A stretch of DNA of 64,000 bases from Pseudomonadota bacterium (GCA_041395565.1 JAWLAI010000006.1:62001-126000), one strand, 5' to 3'. Counted from the first letter of the stretch, positions 27,487-36,295 are shown. The notes: generated by a model from the letters alone, not told the origin. Numbers and translations: made by a program.

Positions 27487-27968
27487 CAGGCAATCTCCGC
27501 ATCCCACGCGCCGCTGCGCCCGCCGGACTTGTGCAGCAGCCGCACCTCCCCGATCACCATGCCGCGATCCACCGCCTTGCACATGTCGTACACGGTCAGC
27601 GCGGCGACGGCCGCGGCGGTCAGCGCCTCCATCTCGACCCCGGTCTCCGCGCTGACACGGCACTCGCTGTCGATGCGGACGCGGTTGCGCTCCGGCTCCA
27701 GCACCAGCTCGACCTCGATGCCGGTCAGCGGCAGCGGATGGCACAGCGGGATCAGCTCCGCGCAGCGCTTCGCAGCCTGGATGCCCGCGATGCGTGCCAC
27801 GGTGAGCACGTCGCCCTTGGCATGAGCGCCGGCCGCGATCAATGCCAGCGTGTCCGGCTGCATGGTGACGCAGGCCCGGGCGCGGGCCACGCGCCGGCTG
27901 GCGGGTTTGTCGCTGACATCGACCATCCGTGCCCGGCCCTCCGCGTCGAGATGGGTCAGCCGGCTCAT
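27486..27968 (-). CDS. moaC: Cyclic pyranopterin monophosphate synthase MoaC
   Basis: 160 residues from MSRLTHLDAEGRARMVDVSD, chosen because its ATG overlaps the moeA stop (ATGA). LIPLCHPLPLTGIEVEL near residue 72 and TGVEMEALTAAAVAALTVYD near 110 match the MoaC active-site signature. A VDRGMVIGEVRLLHKSGGRS stretch closes the protein. It converts the MoaA product to cPMP. Confidence 0.95.
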   Translation of the reverse strand: MSRLTHLDAEGRARMVDVSDKPASRRVARARACVTMQPDTLALIAAGAHAKGDVLTVARIAGIQAAKRCAELIPLCHPLPLTGIEVELVLEPERNRVRIDSECRVSAETGVEMEALTAAAVAALTVYDMCKAVDRGMVIGEVRLLHKSGGRSGAWDAEIA

Positions 27969-29215
27969 TGCTGCCACTGTGCAAACGGCAGGTAGCGCAC
28001 GCTGTCACCGGGCTGCACGGTGGCGTTTTCGGCGATCTCCACCAGACCATCGGCCCAGGCCACCGAACTGAGGACGTCGGAGCCCTGGCGCGGGTAGGCC
28101 TGCGCCACCGGACCCTCGGCCGAGGCGCGCACCTGCACGCGCACGTATTCGCGCCGCCCTTTCGCGCGGCAGGAGAAATCCGCCCGCACCGGATAGCTCA
28201 CCGGCACGGTATCGCTGCGCCCCTGCAGCCGGCGGATGACCGGCAGCGCGAACAGCAGGAAGGTCACGAACACGGAAACCGGGTTGCCGGGCAGACCGAT
28301 GAAGGCCGACTTGTGTACGCGGCCGAAGGCAAGCGGCTTGCCGGGCTTCATGCGGATGCGCCAGAGCGTCATTTCGCCGAGCGCCTGCAGCGCGGCCTTG
28401 ACGTGATCCTCCTCGCCGACCGACACGCCCCCGCTGGAAATGATCAGGTCGGCGCGCGCCGCGGCGCGCGTGAGCGCCGTGCGCGTCGCGGCGGGTGCGT
28501 CCGGTACGGTGCCAAGATCGATCACCTTGCAGCCCTGCGTGATCAGCAGCTCGTGCAGGAGATAGCGGTTGCTGTTGTAGATCCGGCCGGGCGCGAGCTT
28601 GTGGCCGGGCTCCACCAGCTCGTCGCCGGTGGAAAACACCGCCACGCGCAGCTTGCGGTAGATGCGCAGGCGGTCGACACCGACGGCGGCAACCAGGCCT
28701 ATGTGCGCGGCACGCAGCACGCAACCGGGCTCCAGCAGGGTGTCGCCGGTCGCGATATCGTTGCCGCGCGGGCGGATGTTGGCTCCGGCCGACACCGCTG
28801 CGTCTGCGTCGAGCACCATGCGCGCGTCCTGTTCACGACAAACCTCCTGCATCACCACCGTGTCGGCGCCTGCCGGCACGGGGGCGCCGGTGAAGATGCG
28901 CGCGCACGTGCCGGCGATGAGCGGCACGCCCGGCATGCCCGCAGTGATGCGCTGGCTGACCGGCAGACCGCCGGCACGCGCCGTGGCGAGGTCCGCGCTG
29001 TTCAGCGCGTAGCCGTCCATGGCGCTGTTGTCGAAGCCCGGCACGTCCAGCGGCGCCGTCAGCGCCTCGGCCAGGATGCGCCCGCCCGCATCGGCCAGCA
29101 TCGCCTTGCGCGTGCGGACGACCGTGCCGGTCTGTGCGAGCATGCGCTCGATGGCCTCCTCGACCCCGAGCAGCGGGACGGCTGGTGCGAAACAGGGATC
29201 GGCGGATGTGTTCAT
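27965..29215 (-). CDS. moeA: Molybdopterin molybdenumtransferase MoeA
   Basis: 416 residues. FDNSAMDGYAL near residue 62, IRPRGNDIATGDTLL near 150, IISSGGVSVGEEDHV near 250 and FIGLPGNPVSVFVTF near 300 are conserved MoeA motifs; the acidic residue in the SVGEED stretch corresponds to the usual GDYD position. It inserts molybdate into adenylylated molybdopterin. Starts one base after the moaB stop and overlaps moaC at its end. Confidence 0.95.
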   Translation of the reverse strand: MNTSADPCFAPAVPLLGVEEAIERMLAQTGTVVRTRKAMLADAGGRILAEALTAPLDVPGFDNSAMDGYALNSADLATARAGGLPVSQRITAGMPGVPLIAGTCARIFTGAPVPAGADTVVMQEVCREQDARMVLDADAAVSAGANIRPRGNDIATGDTLLEPGCVLRAAHIGLVAAVGVDRLRIYRKLRVAVFSTGDELVEPGHKLAPGRIYNSNRYLLHELLITQGCKVIDLGTVPDAPAATRTALTRAAARADLIISSGGVSVGEEDHVKAALQALGEMTLWRIRMKPGKPLAFGRVHKSAFIGLPGNPVSVFVTFLLFALPVIRRLQGRSDTVPVSYPVRADFSCRAKGRREYVRVQVRASAEGPVAQAYPRQGSDVLSSVAWADGLVEIAENATVQPGDSVRYLPFAQWQQ

Positions 29216-29216
29216 A

Positions 29217-29747
29217 TCAACGCTCGCGCAGACGCGGCAGCAGCTCGGTCAGGTTGCAGGGACGGTTGCGTGCATCGAGTTGCGGCCCGATCAGCCGCGA
29301 CCAGCCGGTCCTGCAGGCATTGGTCGAGCCTGGCAGACAGAAGATGAAGGTGGCATTGGCGATGCCGGCTACCGCGCGCGAGGCGATGGTCGAGGTGCCG
29401 ACCTCGTCGTAGGACAGCCAGCGGAACAGCTCCCCGAAACCCTCGATGGTGCGGTCGAACAGCGCGCTGGCCGCCTCGGGCGTACCGTCGCGGCCGGTCA
29501 GTCCGGTGCCGCCCGTGGTGATGATCGCCTGCACGTCTGCATCCGCGATCCAGCGCGACAGCTCGCGGCGTATCAGGTAGATGTCGTCCGGCACGATCTG
29601 CCTTTCCGCCAGCGCATGTCCGGCAGCGGTGAGACTCTCGATCAGCGCCTGCCCGGAGGTGTCGTTCTGCTCGGTGCGCGTGTCGGAGACCGTCAGTACG
29701 GCGATACGCAGCGGCCTGAACAGGGCCCCGTTCTCGTGTGTTTTCAT
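29217..29747 (-). CDS. moaB: Molybdenum cofactor biosynthesis protein MoaB
   Basis: 176 residues from MKTHENGALF; an upstream in-frame ATG at 29789 would add 14 residues but overlaps moaA closely. IAVLTVSDTRTEQNDTSGQA near residue 13 and IITTGGTGLTGRDGTPEA near 74 are typical of the MoaB/MogA adenylyltransferase fold. It adenylates molybdopterin before MoeA acts. Confidence 0.93.
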   Translation of the reverse strand: MKTHENGALFRPLRIAVLTVSDTRTEQNDTSGQALIESLTAAGHALAERQIVPDDIYLIRRELSRWIADADVQAIITTGGTGLTGRDGTPEAASALFDRTIEGFGELFRWLSYDEVGTSTIASRAVAGIANATFIFCLPGSTNACRTGWSRLIGPQLDARNRPCNLTELLPRLRER

Positions 29748-29789
29748 ATGTTCGCTTGCCTGTTGCGGAATATCGGCGCCCGGGATCAC

Positions 29790-30773
29790 TCACCCGCCCG
29801 TCTGGGCCATGAAGCGTACCACCTGTTGCGGCCGCTCGCTGAATTCATGGCGCTCGGGCTTGAGTGCGATGGCGCTGTGGACCGCCGCGCGCAACCCGGC
29901 GTCGCTGACACCGCCCCGCAGCAGGCCGCGGAAATCGAAGCTGTGTTCCTGCCCCAGGCACAGGTGCAGGCGGCCGTCCACGGCCAGCCGCACCCGGTTG
30001 CAGCTGGCGCAGAAATGCTGCGACAGCGGCGTGATGAAACCGATGCGCAGGTCGGTACCGGCGACCTGCACGTAACGCGCCGGGCCGCCGCCCGGCATGA
30101 CGCCCGGCAGCAGCGTGTATTCCCGCTCGAGGCGGGCGCGCACCTGCTGCAGGCTGAGGTAATGATCCGTGGCGGCCTGGCCGGTGGTGCCGACCGGCAT
30201 GGTCTCGATGAAGCGCAGGGTGAAACCGTGCGCGATGCAGAAGCGCACCATGGCGACGGTCTCGTCGTCATTGACGCCGCGCATGACCACCATGTTGATC
30301 TTGATCGGGTCGAATCCGGCGGCCTGCGCCGCCGCCAGGCCGTCCAGCACCTTGTCGAGCCGGCCGCGCGTGATGTCCCGGAAACGCGCCGGTTGCAGCG
30401 TGTCGAGACTGACGTTGATGCGCGTGATGCCGGCCGTGCGCAGCGCGACGGCCTGGCGCGCCAGTGCCACGGCATTGGTTCTGAGCGAAAGGTCCGCGAT
30501 GCCCGGCAGCCGGGCCAGGCGCGCCACCAGCCGCGGCAGCTCCCGGCGGACCAGCGGCTCGCCGCCGGTGATGCGCACGCGTCGCACACCCAGCGCAGCG
30601 AACGCGCCGACCACGCGCTCGATCTCGCCGAAATCGAGCCAGTCCGCCGGTTCGCTCACGCCGCGGTAGCCGTCCGGGAGGCAGTAGCGGCAGCGCAGGT
30701 CGCAGCGGTCCGTGACCGACAGCCGCAGGTAGTCGATACGGCGTCCGTAGGGATCGGTCAGTACGGGGGCCAT
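29790..30773 (-). CDS. moaA: GTP 3',8-cyclase MoaA
   Basis: 327 residues from MAPVLTDPYGRRIDYLRLSV. Radical-SAM cluster CDLRCRYC (C-x3-C-x2-C) near residue 24, the GG SAM motif ITGGEPLVRREL near 73, and the C-terminal second cluster CASCNRVRL with a later Cys in LHLCLG. It ends in the GTP-pocket C-terminal Gly-Gly (MAQTGG). First committed enzyme of Moco synthesis. A longer frame to 30851 exists, but the internal ATG gives the conserved N-terminus. Confidence 0.95.
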   Translation of the reverse strand: MAPVLTDPYGRRIDYLRLSVTDRCDLRCRYCLPDGYRGVSEPADWLDFGEIERVVGAFAALGVRRVRITGGEPLVRRELPRLVARLARLPGIADLSLRTNAVALARQAVALRTAGITRINVSLDTLQPARFRDITRGRLDKVLDGLAAAQAAGFDPIKINMVVMRGVNDDETVAMVRFCIAHGFTLRFIETMPVGTTGQAATDHYLSLQQVRARLEREYTLLPGVMPGGGPARYVQVAGTDLRIGFITPLSQHFCASCNRVRLAVDGRLHLCLGQEHSFDFRGLLRGGVSDAGLRAAVHSAIALKPERHEFSERPQQVVRFMAQTGG

Positions 30774-30775
30774 GG

Positions 30776-30898
30776 TTACAGGTCGCGCAACCGCTGGAAC
30801 GGCTGGCGCAGGCTGCGATGCTCCGACACGGTCGGGTGCCGCTCGCGGCAATCGCGCAGACGACCCGCGTCAGCGCCTGCGGGGATGACCGGGTTCAT
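30776..30898 (-). CDS. Small 40-residue ORF just upstream of moaA
   Basis: A leftward 40-codon frame starting MNPVIPAGADAGRLRDCRER and ending RQPFQRLRDL, stopping two bases before the moaA ATG. A strong GAGGAGGA ribosome site lies 6-7 bases ahead of its ATG, better than anything before moaA itself. The family is not recognised. The product is Arg-rich and soluble. It may be a real small protein or a translational leader that couples ribosomes onto moaA. Confidence 0.5.
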   Translation of the reverse strand: MNPVIPAGADAGRLRDCRERHPTVSEHRSLRQPFQRLRDL

Positions 30899-30976
30899 GT
30901 GATGTCCTCCTCAGAGCCCCATTCAAACTAGCAAATCGAGTGCGCCCCCACCCTCCCCCGTTCGGGCAGGCCGGCA

Positions 30977-31576
30977 TCAATCCCCTGAGAACCTTGGGGA
31001 TGAGCGGCCGGCGGTACTCGCAGCCCCGCGCGGTTCGGCAGCGTCCAACCAGCCGACGATGAAGTCCGCGACCCCGGCCGGATGGTTGATGTCCAGCACG
31101 GGCAGAGCGCCGCATTCAGGCGCCGCGTCGCTGGCCACGGCGATGATGCTGCGGTCCTCGCGGCACAGCAGCGGGTGACCCAGTGCCGGGCGGTGCAGCT
31201 CGATCTTGGGAAACGGCAGATGCCGGAAGCCCTCGACCAGCACCAGATCGAGCGTATCCTGGTCGAGCGCCGCGACCAGTTCAGCCAGGGCCGGTTCGCG
31301 CGGCGGGCTGCATTCCGAGATCAGTGCGCGCCGCCGGTCGGAGGCGACCAGCACCTGGCGTGCGCCGGCCCGGCGCAGCTCGTAGCTGTCCTTGCCGGGA
31401 ATATCGATGTCGAAGTCGTGGTGCGCATGCTTGATCATGGCGATGCGCAGGCCGCGCCGTGCGAGCAGCGGAATCAGCCGGATCAGCAGGGTGGTCTTGC
31501 CGGTCCCGCTGCAGGCTGCGAAGCCGAGGACCGGGACAGGACTGCCAAGCATGCGATCTGACGGGTCTGTATTCAT
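30977..31576 (-). CDS. mobB: Molybdopterin-guanine dinucleotide adapter MobB
   Basis: 199 residues from MNTDPSDRMLG. Walker A FAACSGTGKTTLLIRL near residue 20, MIKHAHHDFDIDIPGKDSYE near 47, and VLVEGFRHLPFPKIEL near 118 are MobB signatures. It binds GTP and helps MobA make the bis-MGD form of Moco. It heads the leftward Moco operon. Its cognate mobA is about 11 kb away at 41885. Confidence 0.93.
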   Translation of the reverse strand: MNTDPSDRMLGSPVPVLGFAACSGTGKTTLLIRLIPLLARRGLRIAMIKHAHHDFDIDIPGKDSYELRRAGARQVLVASDRRRALISECSPPREPALAELVAALDQDTLDLVLVEGFRHLPFPKIELHRPALGHPLLCREDRSIIAVASDAAPECGALPVLDINHPAGVADFIVGWLDAAEPRGAASTAGRSSPRFSGD

Positions 31577-31601
31577 TGATATCGGATTCAGCCGGAAAGG
31601 G

Positions 31602-31671
31602 GGGACAGACCACGTTTTCGCCCGGGTGTGTGCTTCAGGTGGCATCCAATGACGCAAACGTGGTCTGTCCC
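31602..31671. repeat. 16-bp perfect inverted repeat, REP/MITE-like
   Basis: GGGACAGACCACGTTT (31602-31617) and AAACGTGGTCTGTCCC (31656-31671) are exact complements separated by 38 bases. The ggggacagaccacgttt motif recurs widely in proteobacterial genomes near REP-associated transposase genes, as I recall it. A ten-base fragment, GGGGACAGAC, also occurs near 48440. It sits between two leftward operons and may also block read-through. Confidence 0.6.
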
Positions 31672-31693
31672 TAATTACCCTTCATACCCCTAC

Positions 31694-33463
31694 TCAATGC
31701 CCCTCCGGCAGCACACCCACCTGCGGCAGTTCGGCCAGGCCGGTCTCGCGGGCATGCGCCTCGAAGGCGCGGTTGCGCCAGAAGAACGCGCCCGGCATGG
31801 TGGTGGGTATGACCAGCACATAGAACAGCGCACGTCCGAGTATCGCCGCGACCACGGCCAGCGGTGCCAGCAGCAACAGCGGCAGCGTACTCCCGGTTAC
31901 CGACAGCCACAGCGCCAGCAGCAGGCTGGCGGCCAGCAGGCCGTTGCGCAACCGGTAGGGCCAGCCGTAGCGGGTGGTCTGCTGAAAGTGGGAAACGACA
32001 CCCTCGTGTTCGGCGCAACCCATGTCGCGCGCGTGCACGAACAGACCGACTCCTTCCACCGTAAAACCGGCGGCCATGACGCTCCCCAGCGTCGCTGCCA
32101 ACGCCGGGGACAGCAGGCCCTGCGCGAGCGCCAGCAGCCCCAGCAGCAGGCCGCCGAGGGCCAGGCCGGCGCCGATGAAGGCGGCGCCCGTGTGCCAGTG
32201 ATCCCAGAACGGGCGCGCCTTGATGCGGTACAGCCGGTACATGTAGTAACCGCCCACGGCCAGCCCCAGCAGTCCTGCCGCCATGCTGGCGGACTTGAGC
32301 AGCCCGGCAAACGGGAACGTCGGCAACAGGGTGAAGCACGCATACCCGGACAGTCCGGCAAAAAACAGCGAGACACCGGCGATTTCCCGGCTCACCGGCG
32401 ACAGGCGCCAGTTGTTGAAGCCGCGGTAGAAGCGGTGCGGCTTGCCCAGATGCATGTTGAGCCGGAACAGCCCGAAGCCGATCAGCACCAGCATGACGGT
32501 CAGGCTGGCCAGGGTGTCGAGCACGGCAAGGCCGGGCAGCGTGACCAGCAACGCGAACGCGCCCATGACCGCCTGCGTCGAGAGGGTGAACGCGACATGG
32601 GCGTTTTCATGCGAACCGAGCAATGACTTCAGGTTCCACGCGCACGCGGCACCCTGCTCGGGATCCAGCTGCGGCACGAACGTGTCGCTTGCATCATCCT
32701 TGTGATATTTCAGCGGCATGCTGTCCACGCGCCGCATATCCCGCTGCGTCACCCGGGTCTGCTGGAAGCGGATGTTCGGATGGGTGATGTCGGTACGCGG
32801 AAAACCGGGGATGCTGGTCTTCGCCTGGCAACGGCCCTCCGGGATGTTCTCGATCACGCCGAAATCGAGCGCCTTGCCGAGGCAGGCCGTCACGCAGGCC
32901 GGTTTCAGTCCCGCCTCCAGCCGGTCCACGCACATATTGCACTTCGTGACCTGGCCCTTGACGGGATCCAGCTGCGGCGCGTTGTACGGGCAGACCCAGG
33001 TGCAGTAGCCACAGCCGAAGCAGATGTCCGGGTCCTGCAGCACGGCGCCGTACTCGGCGAACTTGGTATAGGCCCGGGTCGGGCAACCTTTCAGGCACAC
33101 CGGGTTGTCGCAATGGTTGCAGGCCATCGAGATGTTGATGCGCTGGTAGTCGGGATAGGTGCCCCCCTCGACGAAACCCACCGAGCGGAAGGCGATGTGC
33201 GCCGGGTTGTCGTTCTTCTCCGAGCAGGCGGCCTCGCAGGCATGGCAGGCGATGCAGTTGTCGGCGTTGAAGAAGAAACCGTGCTGCCGGTAGCGGTTGG
33301 GATTGTCGCCGATGCCGTCGTCGCCGTTGATGGCGAGGCTCTGATTGCGCAGCGCATGGCCTTCCGGCACCGTCTCGATCGGCTTGCCGTAACGGTTGGC
33401 ACTCTGGCTGGTCGGATCGTGCAGCCGGGCGTAGGCAGGTTCGTCGGGGCGTACGGGGAACAT
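31694..33463 (-). CDS. Fused four-cluster ferredoxin / DmsC-like membrane anchor
   Basis: 589 residues from MFPVRPDEPAYAR, chosen as the first Met after the reductase stop 10 bases upstream. Residues about 70-200 hold four ferredoxin Cys sets: CIACHACEAAC, CNHCDNPVCLKGC, CFGCGYCTWVC and CNMC with a later CVTAC. From about 290 to the end there are about eight transmembrane helices of the DmsC/NrfD type. DmsB and DmsC are normally separate proteins; here they form one chain. It should take electrons from quinol and pass them through the clusters to the Mo subunit encoded just upstream. No cytochrome or flavin partner is present. Confidence 0.85.
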   Translation of the reverse strand: MFPVRPDEPAYARLHDPTSQSANRYGKPIETVPEGHALRNQSLAINGDDGIGDNPNRYRQHGFFFNADNCIACHACEAACSEKNDNPAHIAFRSVGFVEGGTYPDYQRINISMACNHCDNPVCLKGCPTRAYTKFAEYGAVLQDPDICFGCGYCTWVCPYNAPQLDPVKGQVTKCNMCVDRLEAGLKPACVTACLGKALDFGVIENIPEGRCQAKTSIPGFPRTDITHPNIRFQQTRVTQRDMRRVDSMPLKYHKDDASDTFVPQLDPEQGAACAWNLKSLLGSHENAHVAFTLSTQAVMGAFALLVTLPGLAVLDTLASLTVMLVLIGFGLFRLNMHLGKPHRFYRGFNNWRLSPVSREIAGVSLFFAGLSGYACFTLLPTFPFAGLLKSASMAAGLLGLAVGGYYMYRLYRIKARPFWDHWHTGAAFIGAGLALGGLLLGLLALAQGLLSPALAATLGSVMAAGFTVEGVGLFVHARDMGCAEHEGVVSHFQQTTRYGWPYRLRNGLLAASLLLALWLSVTGSTLPLLLLAPLAVVAAILGRALFYVLVIPTTMPGAFFWRNRAFEAHARETGLAELPQVGVLPEGH

Positions 33464-33473
33464 CGCTGCGCGC

Positions 33474-35678
33474 TCAGAAAGTGCGCCGTTCCATCGACAG
33501 GCGTGCCGCCGCCCACTGGTCGGCAAGCTTCTCGATGCGCACGGCAGACTGCTTGAAGGCCGGCTGACGCGAATAGGGATCGAGCAGGCCGAGGGTCAGC
33601 CGGTTGGCGCAGTCATGGTAGTGGAACGGCAGGAACACCATGTTCCGCGGCACCCGCTGGGTCGGCTGCACCATGGCCACCGCATCACCGCGGCGCGACA
33701 CGAGGCGCACGTACTCGCCGCGCCGGATATCCAGCTCGGAGGCCAGGTCGGGATTGATCTCGATGAAAGGGATCGGACTGAACTTGTTGTTGTTGGCGAT
33801 CTTGCCGGTCTTGGAGCGGCCATGCCAGTGTTCGATGAGACGACCCGTGTTGAGCCATACCGGATATTCGGCGTCGGGCACCTCGTTGTTGTCGACGAAG
33901 GGCAGCGGGATCAGCCGGGCGCGGCCGTCCGGGTAGCTGAAGGTCGCAGCCTCGGTATAGAGGCGTTTGCCCCCCCGCGGCGGCGCCTCGCCCTGTGCGC
34001 GCTGCGCGGCGGTATACGGCCACTGGATGCCGCGGTTGCGCTCGATCAGGTCATGGTCCATGCCCGAGATGTCCGCGAGCCGGCCGCGCGAGATCTGGCC
34101 CATTTCCAGGAAGATCTCTGCAGCGGTTTCCGGGAATTTCACCCTGCCGTCCCGGTTGAAGCGCTCCGCCACCCGGTTGAAGATCCACAGGTCCGGCTTT
34201 GCCTCCCCCGGCGGGCGGGTGACGGGCCTGACGCGGTTGATGCGCCGTTCGGTGTTGGTCATCACGCCGTCCTTTTCCGCCCAGGTGCCTGCCGGCAGGT
34301 AGACATGCGCATACTGGGCACTCTCCGTGTCCTGATAGCAGTCCTGCACGCAGCAGAATTCGAGCTGCTCCATCGCGCGGCGGATGCGGGCGGTGTTCGG
34401 CAGCGAGGACATGGGGTTGGTCGCGATCAGCCACAGCCCCTTGATCTGCCCCGCCTCCATCGCCTGATAGATGTCGGTCTGGAACATGCCGCGTTGCTTG
34501 GGGAAGAATTCCGGGTCGATATTCCAGAACCGGGCGATCTCCTCGCGGTGCTCGGGCACCTCGAGGTAGCGGTAGTTCGGCAGACCGGAACAGGACGACC
34601 ATTCGCGCGTGCCCATGGCATTGCACTGGCCGGTGATCGACAGGCTCGTGCCGCCCGGCTTGCCGATGTTGCCGGTGATCAGGGCCAGGTTGTTGATGCC
34701 CACCACACCGTCCGAGCCGTGCGTCGACTGGTTGATGCCCATGGTCCAGATCTGCATGGCAGCACCGGCCCTGGCGAAGGTGCGCGCGACGACGCGAATG
34801 GTGTCCTCGTCGATGCCGCAGATCCTGGCGGCGGTCACCGGGTCGTACTTTTCCACCTCGGTGCGCAGCGCCTCGATGCCCGTCGTATTGGCGTCGATAT
34901 AGCGCTGGTCCTGCAGGCCTTCCCGCAGGATCACGTGCATCATGGCGTTCATCAGCACGACATCGGTGCCCGGCGTGATCGGCAGGTGGATGTTGGCGTT
35001 CTGCGCCAGCATGGTCACGCGCGGGTCGACCACGATCAGCGGGAAGCCGCGCTGTTCCTGGGCTTCCTTCAGCCGCCAGTAGATGATCGGGTGCTGTTCC
35101 GGGAGATTGGAGCCCCAGGCGATCAGGCAATCGGTGTGTTCGAAGTCCTCGTAACAGCCGGGCGGACCGTCCGAGCCGAAGGAGCGCTTGTAGCCGGATA
35201 CCGCCGAGGCCATGCACAGCGTGGTGTTGCCATCGTAGTTGTTGGTGCCGATCAGGCCGCGGGTGAGCTTGCCCAGCGTGTAGAACTCCTCGGTCAGCAT
35301 CTGGCCCGTGGAGATGATGGCGAATGAATCAGGGCCGTGCCGTTCCTGTACCCCACGGATCCCGTCGTGCAGCCGGTCCAGCGCGGTATCCCAGGCGGCC
35401 GGCTGCCACGCCTCATGCCACCGGTCCCGCAGCAGGGGTTGCAGGCCCCGCCCGGCGGAGTCGAACAGTTCGTGTTCGAAGATTCCCTTCAGGCACAGCT
35501 TGCCGCGGTTGACGTCGGCATCCGCAACGCCGCGCGAACTGACGGGAACGCCCTCAGCGTTCAGCCCCACCTCGATCGAACAGCCGGTGGAACAGTAACC
35601 GCAGGTGGCATAGCGCCACTCCTGCACACCCTTGTCGGCGATCCGGATGGGGTTCTTGTTACCGCGCCCGAACAGCAT
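33474..35678 (-). CDS. Molybdopterin oxidoreductase, NapA/NasA-type nitrate reductase
   Basis: 734 residues. N-terminal 4Fe-4S ligands C26, C29, C33 and C62 (CGYCSTGC; GKLCLKG). The Mo ligand is probably Cys155 in NTTLCMASAVSGYKRSFG, wording shared by NapA and assimilatory NasA/NarB. INQSTHGSDGVVGINNLALI near residue 320 and the C-terminal molydopterin-dinucleotide domain (LNTGRLIEHWHGRSKTG near 625) complete the fold. There is no Tat signal, so it is cytoplasmic and more NasA-like than periplasmic NapA. The adjacent membrane anchor, Moco genes and nitrate transporter support nitrate as substrate. No nitrite reductase gene is in the window. The ATG lacks a clear ribosome site. Confidence 0.85.
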   Translation of the reverse strand: MLFGRGNKNPIRIADKGVQEWRYATCGYCSTGCSIEVGLNAEGVPVSSRGVADADVNRGKLCLKGIFEHELFDSAGRGLQPLLRDRWHEAWQPAAWDTALDRLHDGIRGVQERHGPDSFAIISTGQMLTEEFYTLGKLTRGLIGTNNYDGNTTLCMASAVSGYKRSFGSDGPPGCYEDFEHTDCLIAWGSNLPEQHPIIYWRLKEAQEQRGFPLIVVDPRVTMLAQNANIHLPITPGTDVVLMNAMMHVILREGLQDQRYIDANTTGIEALRTEVEKYDPVTAARICGIDEDTIRVVARTFARAGAAMQIWTMGINQSTHGSDGVVGINNLALITGNIGKPGGTSLSITGQCNAMGTREWSSCSGLPNYRYLEVPEHREEIARFWNIDPEFFPKQRGMFQTDIYQAMEAGQIKGLWLIATNPMSSLPNTARIRRAMEQLEFCCVQDCYQDTESAQYAHVYLPAGTWAEKDGVMTNTERRINRVRPVTRPPGEAKPDLWIFNRVAERFNRDGRVKFPETAAEIFLEMGQISRGRLADISGMDHDLIERNRGIQWPYTAAQRAQGEAPPRGGKRLYTEAATFSYPDGRARLIPLPFVDNNEVPDAEYPVWLNTGRLIEHWHGRSKTGKIANNNKFSPIPFIEINPDLASELDIRRGEYVRLVSRRGDAVAMVQPTQRVPRNMVFLPFHYHDCANRLTLGLLDPYSRQPAFKQSAVRIEKLADQWAAARLSMERRTF

Positions 35679-35772
35679 GCGCTAGCACGTCGCGTGCCGG
35701 TTCATGGGACCGGCCGTCATGCAGCGGGCTGCCGTGCTGCCCACTGGCCACACCGGGATGCAGCACAGCACT
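35679..35772 (-). other. Short untranslated spacer with hairpin before reductase
   Basis: Between the 57-residue ORF and the reductase. GCCGGT (35696-35701) and ACCGGC (35709-35714) form a 6-bp stem with a 7-base loop about 20 bases before the reductase ATG. No T-run follows, so it is not a terminator; it could affect translation start. Confidence 0.35.
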
Positions 35773-35946
35773 TCAGTGCACGCGCCGGGTGGCAACCGCC
35801 GCGGGGCCGGCAGGCCTGGGTTCGTGCAAGCCGGGCAATGCCGTCTGCTGCAGGCGCAGGGGAATCTCCGGCTGCCGCTTGCCGGTCTGCTCCGTGACGA
35901 ATTCCTGCAGGCCCAGTTCCAGGTTGAGCTCGACTCTGATCTTCAT
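35773..35946 (-). CDS. Small 57-residue ORF leading the nitrate reductase transcript
   Basis: Reads MKIRVELNLELGLQEFVTEQ at the start and ends AVATRRVH. AGAGGA lies seven bases upstream of the ATG, a good ribosome site. It is the first frame after the leftward sigma-54 promoter at 36018-36033. The family is not recognised; no membrane segment or metal motif is seen. Position suggests a nitrate-related accessory, or simply a leader. Confidence 0.5.
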   Translation of the reverse strand: MKIRVELNLELGLQEFVTEQTGKRQPEIPLRLQQTALPGLHEPRPAGPAAVATRRVH

Positions 35947-36017
35947 CGCTGTATCCTCTGTGCGTTCAACAAGCCCTGATCGGCGCTACACCGGCACGGC
36001 CAGGCTGCCTTAAGCGC

Positions 36018-36033
36018 TGCAATCTCTGTACCA
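36018..36033 (-). promoter_or_regulatory. Sigma-54 promoter for nitrate reductase operon
   Basis: On the minus strand TGGTACAGAGATTGCA matches the -24/-12 consensus TGGCACGN4TTGCA, with invariant GG and GC separated by exactly 10 bases. Transcription would start near 36006 and reach the 57-residue ORF 60 bases on. Confidence 0.65.
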
Positions 36034-36280
36034 GAACCGGTCCACCACCGGGGATGCCTCTAAGCTGCTGAATTGCAGCGGTCGTCATGCCGGATCGCAC
36101 GCGTGTTGCGGATCCGGCTGCGCGGCGCGCGCACCATGTCGGCGCAAGATACGGGTCGACGCACCGCTTTGAATCCAGCCGGCGCTCCGGCCCCGCGACC
36201 GCCGCCACACGGCTGCATCATTAGAGTCGGGCACTGCGTACCGGACCGCGAGCACGCGCCCGGTTCGCAGCCGGGCGTCC

Positions 36281-36295
36281 GCACCGCACGGGTGC
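36281..36295. promoter_or_regulatory. NtrC-like palindrome
   Basis: GCACC-GCACG-GGTGC is a perfect GCACC-N5-GGTGC dyad, the core of the NtrC site. It lies about 250 bases from the leftward and 340 bases from the rightward sigma-54 promoter, within reach for DNA looping and able to serve both. Confidence 0.5.
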
